64,000 nt of DNA from Capsicum annuum (Eukaryota > Streptophyta > Magnoliopsida > Solanales > Solanaceae): contig NC_061115.1 of assembly GCF_002878395.1 (NCBI RefSeq), forward strand, positions 211,106,093 to 211,170,092, read 5' to 3'. The position numbers and the translations under genes are program-made. This document shows, in pieces, positions 45,695-55,399 of the stretch (the stretch's first letter is position 1; each line of letters starts with the position of its first letter). The notes under the pieces are model-generated. The model was not told the origin of the DNA and made no database searches. It saw only the letters and a list, made by a program, of their open reading frames with translations.

Positions 45695-46001
45695 GTCTGC
45701 TGGAGTATTGTAGTTGGAGCTGTTGGACCTTTTATGGAGTGGGCTAACAGAGAAGGGAGTTTGGTAAATTTTGTAAGGGTAGAATATTTGGCCTAGGGTC
45801 AAATCTGAAATGGGAAATGGGCTGGTTTGGGGGTATTTTTAATCTAGTCGATTTTATTTTAAAATCTAGCCAAATTTAAAATTAATCTATCAATTATATC
45901 ATAATTGTGGTGTAATTAATCACAATTAGGGCCAAACTTGATGAATCGACTAAATTGAATCAAAATTCAAAACAAATTAACAATCGATTTAATCCCAAGT
46001 T
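45695..46001 (-). other. Probable remainder of the Tat/Ogre-like U3
   Basis: No gene. The GTTG/CTGCTG-rich text at its left resembles 42900-43249, and the rest is AT-rich. It ends at about 46001, where the untranslated leader of the Tekay element begins (CATAGAGTCTTGATCATAGG, as in the minus element near 31000). Assignment is tentative. Confidence 0.45.
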
Positions 46002-46156
46002 TCTCATAGAGTCTTGATCATAGGTGTGAAGCACACCACATTTATGAGCAAGAGGCTACGGGATGTTTTTAGGAAATCATCTTTTTCTTTCATAGTCTAT
46101 CGTGCTTATAGTATCTCTATCTACTTTTTACTTTTTCTCTTACGTGACAGTTGAAT

Positions 46157-47160
46157 ATGCCTTCTCGTCAAGCTAACACCCGTAGAAATGATAACTAGCC
46201 ATCCCAGCCTACTGGCCCTCTGAATGAGAATTTATCCCGTGCTGAATTTTAGACTGCCTTTTAGGCGTTAGTCCAAGCTGTGACTGCTAATATTCAGGGC
46301 AACCATCAGGCGACAGTCCCACTTTAGTAGAATGAGGATTTAGCAGCAACCAGAATCCGAGACTTTATAAAAACAAATCTGTAAGAATTCTTCGGGTCAA
46401 AAGTAGGTGAGGACCCATAACTTTATTTAGATAAGGTGAAGAAGATCACCCAGATTATGCATGTTTCTGAAGAGGAGAGTGTAGATTTAGCATCCTATAG
46501 ATTGAAGTATGTAGAATATGATTGGGCAGTTATGTAGAAGAATGGCAGATGAAAATGCAGCTTCTATGAGTTAGAAGGTGTTTCGGGATGCGTTTCTAGA
46601 CAGGTTCTTTTCGTATAAAATAAGGAAATGGCCAGACAAAGTATGGAAGGTGAAAATCATTCGCAGTTTTAGAATTATTCATCTATGCCAATGCCATGTT
46701 CAGCTAGTTCTCCTCCCCCCCCCAGAGCTAGCCAAGAGCATTAGGGTAAGACTTATATGTCCACATCTCAGAATAGTGTGAGTAGAAAGCCCAGTTACCC
46801 TTCATGTGCTAAGTGTGGCAAGAATCATCTTGGTGAGTGCTTGTTGGGTCTGAAAGGTCTTTATGGATATGGTAAGTTGGGACATGGAATCAAAAAGTAT
46901 CTGCATGTTAAGAAGGGATGCTCGTCCCCAGACTCAGGCTACTATCGCACCATCCCCTCTAGGTCACCGAGTCCCTCCTCAGGGCGCATCATCCAGTATC
47001 GATGGAAGTCAGTGCCATAATCAATTTTATGCTTTACCATCCTATCAAGAGCAGGAGGATTCACCAAATGTTTTTACTGGTATGCTTCGTGTCTTTTATC
47101 TTGATGTTTATGTGCTGTTAGACCCTGGTCAAATTTCTCTTATGTGACCCCATTAGTTGA
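46157..47160 (+). pseudogene. Gypsy gag (broken, many CAG-to-TAG stops)
   Basis: The start codon at 46157 gives MPSRQANTRRND, then a stop where the family has Gln. In the first 130 codons there are five TAG and two TAA codons, most at positions where Gln is expected (EF*TAF*ALVQ, VPL**NED, DP*LYLD). Conserved gag blocks follow: IRDFIKTN, EEESVDLASYRLK and KVFRDAFLDRFF. A zinc-knuckle-like stretch appears at about 46800-46910 (CAKCGKNHLGECL, then YGYGKLGHGIKKY), the second with both Cys lost. The pattern suggests decay by deamination of methylated CHG sites. Confidence 0.85.
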
Positions 47161-47471
47161 GGCAAATTTTGAAATAGGTCCTGAAAAGATCCCTAAGCCA
47201 TTCTTAGTTTCTAGCCCAGTAGGTGAGTAAGTTGTTGCCACATAGAACTATAGAAAGTGTCCTATCACTATCCTTTATAAAATCATGTTAGCAGATTTAA
47301 TAGAGCTAGATATGGTTAACTTTGACCTTATTCTTGGTATGGATTGGCTCCATTCTTGTTATGCATCCATAGATTGTCACACCCGAATGGTGAAGTTTCA
47401 GTTTCCAGATGAGCCAGTCTTTGAGTGGGAAGGTAATTTGGTGTCTTCCAAGAGTCATTTCAGATCCTACC
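47161..47471 (+). pseudogene. Gypsy protease, 5' part
   Basis: Follows a frame break after LLDPGQISLM (normally LLDPGASLSF), the protease entry at about 47115-47145. The frame 47285-47471 reads LADLIELDMVNFDLILGMDW, LHSCYASIDCHTRMVKFQFP and DEPVFEWEGN, closely matching the minus-strand element at 29500-29330. It is cut at 47472 by the hAT element; the sequence resumes at 49655. Confidence 0.83.
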
Positions 47472-47510
47472 TAGGGGTGACAATTTCAGCCCATATTTGT
47501 GAAAAGAGTT

Positions 47511-47884
47511 CATTTAACTCATATTTAGTGAATTGGATCACTTATATTTCAAATGGGTAAATATGGACTTCAACTCATTTTAAAAGTTCATACAAATATG
47601 AACAAAATGGGTAAAATATGGGTACCCATTTAAACACAAAGCTCACCCACCTATGCTTAAAGTTTTAGTTTTTTTTTCTTTTCTAGTTTTTTTTGTCCAT
47701 TTAACTCATATTTAGTGAATTGGACCACTTATATTTCAAATGGGTAAATATGGACTTCAACTCATTTTAAAAGTTCATACAAATATGAACAAAATAGGTA
47801 AAATATGGGTACCCATTTAAACACAGAGATCACCCACCTATGCTTAAAGTTTCAGTTTTTTTTCTTTTCTAGTTTCTTTTCTTC
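47511..47884 (+). repeat. 187-bp direct tandem duplication
   Basis: Two adjacent near-identical copies at 47511-47697 and 47698-47884, each starting CATTTAACTCATATTTAGTG and containing AAATATGGGTACCCATTTAA. They differ at only a handful of positions, so this duplication is much younger than the host retroelement. Confidence 0.88.
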
Positions 47885-48643
47885 TTTCTTTCTTTCTTTC
47901 TTTCTTTCTTTTTTCCTTTATTTTACTTTTTTTATTTTTCATTTTTTTATTTTTTTATTTTTTTACTCATTCCTTATAATTTCTTTTTTCATCTATTTTT
48001 TTATTTTTATTTCTTTTTTCTTTGTATTCTTTTTTTTTTTTGCTTTCCGCTTTCTCATTCTTATTTCATCATTCGTATTCGCTTGAGACCTACATGGGTT
48101 AATAAATATAATCTTCTAGTTATCCCATTTAGCCTATATAATTCATAACATCTCTTATCAATTAAATATAATTCATAGTCTCACTCTTTTATTATTATTT
48201 TTTCTATCTTTTATTTCTCTTTCTTGTTTTTCTTTTTCTTTCTTTTTTCCTTTAATTTACTATTTTTTTCTTTCTTTTTTCCTTTAGTTTACTTTTTTTT
48301 CTTTTTCATTTTTTCCACTTATTTTTTACTCGTTCCTTACACTTTTTTTCTGTCTTCTTTTTCATCATTTTTTTCTTTTTCAATTTTATTTCTTTTCATT
48401 CTTTTTTTTTGTATTTTTGTTTCCCCTTTTTCATTCTTGGTTCGTCCTTTTTGTCATTTTTCTTATTTTTTTATATTCTTTTCCTCATTTTTTTTGTCAT
48501 TGCATTTTATATTTTTTTACTGTAAATTTATTTGTATTATACTATATATTTCAAATAAATTTATTATTTGTATTTGAATAGTTTAGTTATCAATATGTGC
48601 AATTTATCATTTGTATTTATATACCAATAAGTATATGAAGTAA

Positions 48644-48832
48644 AATCAACATGGGTTGTGGTGCAGTGGATGGAGCTGCTCCACCCTTAAACAGAGGTCG
48701 AGGGTACGACCCTGGTTACGGAGAAAACTCTATTGGGAGCACTGCCACCTTAATGGGCCCTGCAACGCCCGATCCGAATTAGTCGGAGATCCAATGCAAG
48801 CACCGAACACCAGATGAAAAATCAAAAAAATA
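48644..48832 (+). mobile_element. tRNA-derived SINE (Solanaceae type)
   Basis: About 189 bp starting near ACATGGGTTGTGGTGCAGTG (A-box-like TGGTGCAGTGGA) with a B-box-like GGTCGAGGGTACGACCC at about 48702. The tail carries CTGCAACGCCCGATCCGAAT and ends A-rich. Target duplications TATATGAAGTAA (48632-48643) and TATATGAATTAA (48833-48844) match at 11 of 12. It resembles SINEs common in nightshade genomes (from memory). It is a transposon, not a tRNA gene. Confidence 0.82.
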
Positions 48833-49654
48833 TATATGAATTAATTGTATTTTCTTGAGACTAAAATATATATGGTTGAGGATCCATATAGTCCTCGAAT
48901 TATAAATGTTGGGCGAATATAAATCAATATGCGCTTATGGTATTTTCGTTATCAAAAAAAAAATTAAAAATAGAAAAAAAATAAAAAAGTAGAAAGAGAG
49001 GTAGAAGTTAGAGATAGAAGAGAGAAAAAATCACAAATAAAGAATTGAAGAAAAAATACAAAAAAAATCAAAAATAAAAACTAATGAAAAGGAAGAAAAG
49101 GAAAAAGAAAAAAGATGATAGTAAAAACAAATATACTGAGTGGTTACGATATTTTAGTCATCATCCATAATTTATACTCGACTTAATCATGTTCTTCAAA
49201 AATAAAAAAAATATAAAACATAAAATACAACCAAAAAAATGAGAAAAAAGTAAAAACAAAAAAATAAAAAAGAGAAAAAAAGGAGACTAAAAAGAAAAAG
49301 AAAAAAGAAAGAGAAACAAAGGGTAGAGGGTAGAGATAGAAGAGAGAGAGAAAAAATGACAAAAAAATAAAAAGAAAACTAGAGGCTACATATAGAAGAG
49401 AGACAAAAAAAATTAAAAAGAAAAAATTAAAAAAAAAAAAAGAAATGGAAAAAAAGTCAAGTTGATATGATATAGAAGTTTTAAGTTTTTGACTTAGGAG
49501 TTAAAGTGGGTTGAAACCATTTTTACCCAATCCACATTTGACCAAATCCATATTTACCCATATTTATATGGACGGATTGCAATCCAAACTATTTTTGCTC
49601 GATCCATATTTACCCCATCCAAATTCAATTCAATCCGCCCGTTTGCCACCCCTA

Positions 49655-50700
49655 ATCATACCTTAAAGCCAGAAAGTTGATCTCAAAAGGGTGTATCTAT
49701 CATCTAGTTCAGGTCAAAGATACTAAGTCTGAGACCCTAACAGTTTAGTCAGTCAGTGTAGTCAATGAGTTTCCTGATGTTTTTTCTAAAAATTTGCCAG
49801 GGATACCTCCCAATAGGGAAATAGAATTCGGTATGGACCTTCTTCCAAGTACTCAGCCCATCTTTATTCCTCCTTGTCATATGGCCCTAGTCGAGCTTAA
49901 AGAGTTAAAAGAGCATCTTAAAGACCTCTTAGATAAAGGTTTTATAAGGCCCAGTGTCTCTCCATGGGGTGCTCCCATCCTATTCGTGCGAAAGAAAGAT
50001 GGTTCTTTGCGAATGTGCATCGACTATCATCAATTGAATAAAGTCACAGTAAAAAACAAATACCTCTTCCTAGAATTGATGAATTATTTAACCAGCTCCA
50101 ACGTGCAAGTTTCTTCAAGATAGGCCTTAGATTCGGCTATCATCAGCTTAGAGTAAGGGAATGTGATATCCCAAATACAACTTTTAGAACTCGTTATGGT
50201 CATTTTATGTTTCTAGTCATATCCTTCGGACTAATAAATGCCTTAGTAGTTTTCATGGACTTGATGAACCGAGTGTTCAAATAGTATTTGGACATATTTG
50301 TCATAGTATTTATAGATGATATTCTTGTCTATTCTTGTAGTGAGGATGATCATGCAAACCACCTTAGAATTGTGTTTCAAACTCTTAGAGACCACCAGTT
50401 GTTCGCCAAATTCAGCAAATGTGAATTTTGGCTAAGATCAGTAGCTTTCCTCGGTCATATTATTTCTAGTGATGGTATTAGAGTTGATCCTCAAAAGACA
50501 GAAACAGTAAGAAACTGGCCTAGACCTATTTCTCCGTCAGACATTAGAAGTTTCTAAGGTTTAGCTGGCTATTACAGATGTTTTGTTGGGGGGTTTTCTT
50601 CTATTGCATCCCCTATGTATAGATTGACCCAAAAGAAAGTTAAGTTCCAGTGGTTAGATTCCTGTGAGAAGATTTTTAAGGAGTTAAAGACTTGACTCAC
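49655..50700 (+). pseudogene. Gypsy reverse transcriptase (broken, catalytic motif kept)
   Basis: After the hAT element the sequence resumes with the end of the protease and linker ([20 protein letters not shown] at about 49765-49815). The frame 49794-50123 reads [40 protein letters not shown] and then a shift. Following blocks are [15 protein letters not shown], the stop at 50281, and 50288-50557 with [20 protein letters not shown] (catalytic FIDD intact), [20 protein letters not shown] and [15 protein letters not shown], ending in a stop. It lies upstream of RNase H in the usual order. Confidence 0.88.
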
Positions 50701-51250
50701 CTCAGCCTCAGTTTTAGCACTACCTGATAGTACAGATGGGTTCTCTGTCTATTCTGATGCCTGTAGAATTGGTTAGGGTTATGTTTTGATGCAGAGAGGT
50801 AAGGTTATACCCTATGCCTCTAGACAACTTAAGCCTCATGAAAAAAACTACCCTACCCATGATCTTAAGTTAGTTGTTGTTGTGTTTGCATTAAAATTTG
50901 GAGGCACTATATTTATGGGGTGCATGTTGATGTTTTTACGGATCACAAAAGCTTACAGCATGTATTTACTCGAAGGGAGTTAAATCTTTGCCAGAGAAGG
51001 TGGTTAGAATTATTGAAGAATTATGACATGAGTGTATTTTATCAATCGGGCAAGGCCAATATAGTGGCAGACATCCTTAGTATATTGTCTATGGGTAGTG
51101 TTGCTCAGGTGGAGAATGATAAGAGAGAACTAGTTCAGGAAGTTCATCAGTTAGCTAGATTGGGTGTAAGGTTGGTTAACTCATCTAAAGAGAATATTTG
51201 GGTTCAGAGTATTTCAGAATCTTCTCTAGTGTCTGAAGTGAAATAGAAGC
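50701..51250 (+). pseudogene. Gypsy RNase H (broken)
   Basis: Contains [19 protein letters not shown] (about 50735-50800), [20 protein letters not shown] and, after a frameshift near 50910, [40 protein letters not shown] and NIVADILSI. These include the expected Asp positions of RNase H. In the typical sequence ANVVADALSR precedes the integrase linker. A stop at 51244 ends it. Confidence 0.85.
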
Positions 51251-51285
51251 AGGATAAGGATCTTTGTTTGGTCAAACTGAAAGGG

Positions 51286-52671
51286 TCAACTAAAGACCAA
51301 AAGGTAGAGGTTTTCTTCTAATGGAGAGATGGTGTGTTGAGATACCAGAGTAGATTTTGTGTTCCATATGTTGATAATTTGAGGGAGCGGATCATGGCAG
51401 AAGAGCATTGTGCACGTTACTCCATTCATCCAGGAGACACCAAGATGTACCACGATCTGTGGGAAGTCTATTGGTGGAGTGGTATGAAGAAAGATATAGA
51501 AAATTTTATAGCCAAGTGTGTGACTTGTCAACAGGTTAAGGTTGAGAACCAGAGACTTGGTGGCACTTTGCAGGAGTTTGGAATAACCACTTGGAAGTGG
51601 GAAGAGGTGAATATGGACTTTGTGAATGGATTACTCCATTCACATCGTCAACATGGTTCGATTTGGGTTATAGTAGATAGATTGACTAAGTCAGATCATT
51701 TCTTTCTAGTCCACATATCCTACACAACTGAAGATTATGCTAAGTTGTACATCAGAGAGTTGGTTAAATTGCATGGAGTTTCGTTGTCCATCATCTCAGA
51801 GAGGGGTACTCAGTTTACCTCTTAGTTTTAGAAATCCTTTCAGAAAGGTCTTGGTACCCAAGTTCATCTAAGCTCCGCTTTTCATCCACAGATAGATGGT
51901 CAGACAGAGAGGACCATTCAGACCTTAGAAGATAGGTTGAGGTCATGTGTTATATATTTCAAAGGCAGTTGGGATGACCACATGTCGTTGATCGAGTTTT
52001 GCTATACTAACAGTTACCATTCTATTATTCAAATGGCCCCATTTGAAGCTCTTTATGGGCGGATATGTAGATCACCATTCGATTGGCTCGAAGTGGGTGA
52101 GACTGCTTTGATTGGGCCAGATATGGTGTTTGAGGCCATAGATAAAGCTCAGTTGATTTGAGAGAGATTAAAAACAGCTCAAAGTCGCCAGAAATCTTAT
52201 GCAAACATAAGAAGGAGAGATCTTGAGTTTGAAGTAGATGATCTTGTGTATTCGAAGGTTTCACCCATGAAAGGGGTGAAGAGGTTTGGCAAAAAAGGAA
52301 AGCTTAGTCCCCAATATGTAGGCCCCTATAGGATTTTGAGTCATGTTGGGAAGGTAGCATATGTTCTTGAGATACTCGCAGACTTGTCATCAGTTCATCA
52401 AGTGTTCTATGTGTCCTTATTGAAGAAATGCCTAGAAGATTCAGCTATTCTAGTCCCTCTAGAAAATACAGATATTCAGAATAAACTCTCATACGAATAA
52501 GTTCCAGTAGAGATTCTTAATCATCAGATTCATAGACTAAGGAACAAAGAAGTTCCCTTTGTCAAGGTTCTGTGCCGACATCAGTCCGTTGAGGGTGCTA
52601 CTTATGAAGCAGAAGCAGACATGCGTACCAAGTATCCTCACCTTTTCTCCATGAACTCAGATTTAACCTAA
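51286..52671 (+). pseudogene. Gypsy integrase with chromodomain (few breaks)
   Basis: The zinc-binding domain in the frame 51334-51825 shows H and C positions (EEHCARYSIHPGDTKMYHDL, IAKCVTCQQVK). The core follows: NMDFVNGLLHSHRQHGSIWV, IVDRLTKSDHF and SIISERGTQFTS, in which the conserved D of SDRG is Glu. A stop at 51823 is followed by AFHPQIDGQTERTIQTLEDR, PFEALYGRICRSPFDW, KRFGKKGKLSPQYVGPYRIL and VFYVSLLKKCLED. After a stop at 52498 the chromodomain reads VEILNHQIHRLRNKEVPFVK and VEGATYEAEADM, ending KYPHLF before TAA at 52669. Only about four stops break the whole domain. Confidence 0.9.
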
Positions 52672-52881
52672 GGTAACAGTCTTTTTTAATTCAACATTTT
52701 TCCCATATCAGATTCAGCCATATATTAATCTTTATGTAAATTCATGCACTCGCAGATTAGTTAGGTATCTCAGCATGTTTTAGATTCAGTCATGCAGTTA
52801 GTTCAGTTAAGCATGTCAGCATCTAGCCTCAGTTCCACAGTATTTTCAGCTTAACTAGCCATATTCGAGGGCGAATGTTCC

Positions 52882-52895
52882 TAAGGGGGACATAA
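52882..52895 (+). promoter_or_regulatory. Polypurine tract of the plus-strand Tekay element
   Basis: TAAGGGGGACATAA lies immediately before the 3' LTR start TGTAATACCC. It is the expected primer site for plus-strand DNA synthesis. Confidence 0.85.
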
Positions 52896-55399
52896 TGTAA
52901 TACCCTATACTTTTCCAAGCTCAGTTTAGCTCCTAGAATATCAAGGATTAGATTTGAAAATGAATAACTCTTGATACATGTAGAATTTTCAAGTTCTAGA
53001 CCCACCAATGTGTAGATAATTGGCTCAAATTTCCAACAATACCAATTTTGCCTCAATCCATTACTCGGTTGAGAAGTTATGGCATTTTTAGTGAAGACAG
53101 TGTCTCAAAATGAGTAGCACCGCATCGCAGTGACATGCAAAATGACAATTATCCGATTCCAATGAAGCACCATGATTGATCGCATCGCGGTGAAGTCGCA
53201 GTTCCCATTTGTCAATTTTTAGTAGCTCACTGCGTAGCCCCACATCCCGGTGATGGACCAAATGGGATTCGTCTTTTTCCACTAAGACACTGATATAAGC
53301 CCACGTTGCGCCAAAGGGTAAAATTGCGTTCATTATTTTTCCAGAATGGCAACACAATTATCACCGCGTCGCGCCTGTCCCAAAATCGGCTTCCAGTTTT
53401 TCGAAATTAATTTTAAGAGGGTAGTTTGGTCATTTCCTCGACCCCAAATTTGTGAAAAATATGGGATTAAACCTATTTTGAGCATTATATGCTCCTATTT
53501 CATTAAATTTCTCTCCAAGAAAATCCTAGAACTCAAAACTTAATCCCCAAGAAATCCAAATTCCAACATCCTTCTTCCAAATTAACCCAAGATTCAAGAT
53601 TTACAATTTAAGATAATCAAGAATCCATCTTCAAGAGCACAATTAGGAATCTAAAATCAAGTGTTCTCATCAATTGCATCAATTAAGATATGTGGGGGTT
53701 TTCAACAAGGATAATCCTTTCATCCTTGTTCCCAAAATAAGTTTTGAAGTTGATTTTTATATAAATTTACATGAGATTCAAATTAGGGTTCAGACCCAAT
53801 ATTGTTATTTGAAAGATTATGAGATTACAAATAATTTAGATGTTGAATTGCATGTTTACTCTCGTATTTTCATGCGTATGATATAAATTTCCAGATTTTG
53901 AGTTTCATTACGAATATTTTCATTATCAAGCATGAACTTTATGATGATTTAACATGAAATTGAGGCATGGGTTATCAATCCCAAGTTGATTATTGCTATT
54001 TTAAGAATGATTATTCTTTTAAGTATCTCATGATATGTTTATAAACAGTTTTGTATAAAGATTTAATCTTTTGATCTTTAGCTAAGATATGAAAGCCACT
54101 TTACAGCTTAAATTCAGTTTTGAATGAATAGATAAACAGTTAGCTTTCAGTATGAAATATTATGACTTTTAAAAGTGGATTTCCTACAAAATGAGTAAAC
54201 AAATTGAAGGGAGTAGTATTTAGCACCGAGTTGAGTATGTTCCCATACCTCAGAAATATGAGCCAACGTAGGATTCAGATTTATCAGATTATTCTCATTT
54301 CTATATGGATAACAGATACAGAAGTGATCACTTAGATTAGGTCATACTCCCTAGCAAGAGTATAACATTTCTCCCCAACGTGAGGTTTTCCCATAAGGGA
54401 ACTAGACATTGGACTCCATGATAGCTCACATGGTTTATGTCGGTTAGAAGAACCTCCCTGCAGAAAGAGTAACCCTAACAGTAAGGACTTGTATATTAGT
54501 TTTTTTAAAAAAAAAAAGTATTTTCCTACAACTTACAAAAAAGAGTAAAGAATAATAGAAAATTAAGTGTAAAGGCTCACATATTTATTCAGATATTGCT
54601 ATACATGTGACATCAGCTATGAGGTTTCAGATTTAAGATTTAAGATTTAAGATTTTAGATTTACAGATATAAAGTGAGTCCTTTCTACACTATGACAACA
54701 TGATTTAAAGACGGAATACAAGTACAGCTTTTAGAAACTAAATGTTTTGACTTATTAGATCTATGCAACATGGTTTGCTATTCATAATTATGATTTTTAG
54801 TTTTCAGATATTCCAACCTATGTGAGTCCTCTATATTTAACGTGCATTCTTTTACAAATTTATAATGATATTGAGATATTGATTCACTTATGTATTCACC
54901 CCTATATACTCAGTACAATCCAGAAGTACTGCTCCACATATATGTCTGTGCAACATTGTCTCATAATGTAGGTTCAAGTGCTCAATTTTAGCAGTGTGAG
55001 TGATTTCGAGCATCTCCATCTACATTCTGATAGTTGGTGAGTCTTCATGATTCGAGGAACCATTTATCCAGATTTTCAATTTTCATAGTACTTTATTAGT
55101 CATTTTCAGCTGAGTTTAAGTTAGTTAGGGGCCTGTCCCAACGGCTCTCTAGTTTCTTAGTAAGTAGAGGCTTGTCGGACTACTAGCTATTATATTCAGA
55201 CTTTCAGTATTAGTTATCCAGACAGTATATTCAGTTGATCTCAGACAGTTTTGATATAATTCAGTATTTTAGCATTTCTACGTAATTAAATTACTTTAAT
55301 GAGTTATAGACTTCGTAGCAGGCTTACAGGGTTAGTTTGAGACTATTCGTAGTCTTGAGCACCGTGTGACATCTCGGAACTAGGTTTTGGGGCATTACA
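52896..55399 (+). repeat. Tekay-like 3' LTR
   Basis: A 2504-bp LTR from TGTAATACCCTATACTTTT to TTTTGGGGCATTACA. It holds a GC-unit array at about 53110-53370 (GTAGCACCGCATCGCAGTGA, TTGATCGCATCGCGGTGA, ATCACCGCGTCGCGCC) just upstream of the likely transcription start. A T-rich R-U5 region follows. It aligns only moderately with the LTR at 43250. The flank after it is GCTTT, inside the gag-like gene of the Tat/Ogre element. Confidence 0.87.

Larger units (their letters stand above)
47472..49654 (+). mobile_element. Non-autonomous hAT element with purine and pyrimidine arms
   Basis: A 2183-bp element with ends TAGGGGTGACAAT and, on the opposite strand, TAGGGGTGGCAAAC. Its 8-bp target duplications ATCCTACC (47464-47471) and ATCATACC (49655-49662) match at 7 of 8. 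No transposase is present. It contains a 187-bp direct duplication, a T/C-rich block (about 47860-48500), a SINE, and an A/G-rich block (about 48950-49470). The long Phe-rich open frames in the T-rich block are compositional artefacts. The subterminal ends (CATTTGACCAAATCCATATT) mirror the left end (AATATGGACTTCAACTCATT). Confidence 0.85.
46002..55399 (+). mobile_element. Tekay-like Ty3-gypsy element lacking a recognisable 5' LTR
   Basis: A plus-strand element with leader, gag, protease, RT, RNase H, integrase, chromodomain, polypurine tract (CTAAGGGGGACATAA) and 3' LTR (52896-55399). The leader block GTGTGAAGCACACCACATTT has its counterpart in the minus element (GTGTGTAGCGCGCC, about 30980-30995), but the primer site and 5' LTR that should precede it are replaced by other DNA. 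A non-autonomous hAT element (47472-49654) splits the protease. All genes carry stops. Confidence 0.85.

Noticed and set aside
43245..45699. Target duplication for the LTR 43250-45694
   Set aside because: Flanks GGTTG and GTCTG do not match well enough to call.
47805..48577. Two long open frames rich in Phe, Leu and Ser with apparent membrane segments
   Set aside because: They are forced open by the T/C-rich low-complexity block of the non-autonomous hAT element; TTT and TTC codons give Phe. No family resemblance.
48644..48832. Possible tRNA gene from A- and B-box-like motifs
   Set aside because: No cloverleaf with anticodon arm; target duplications and an A-rich tail show a SINE.
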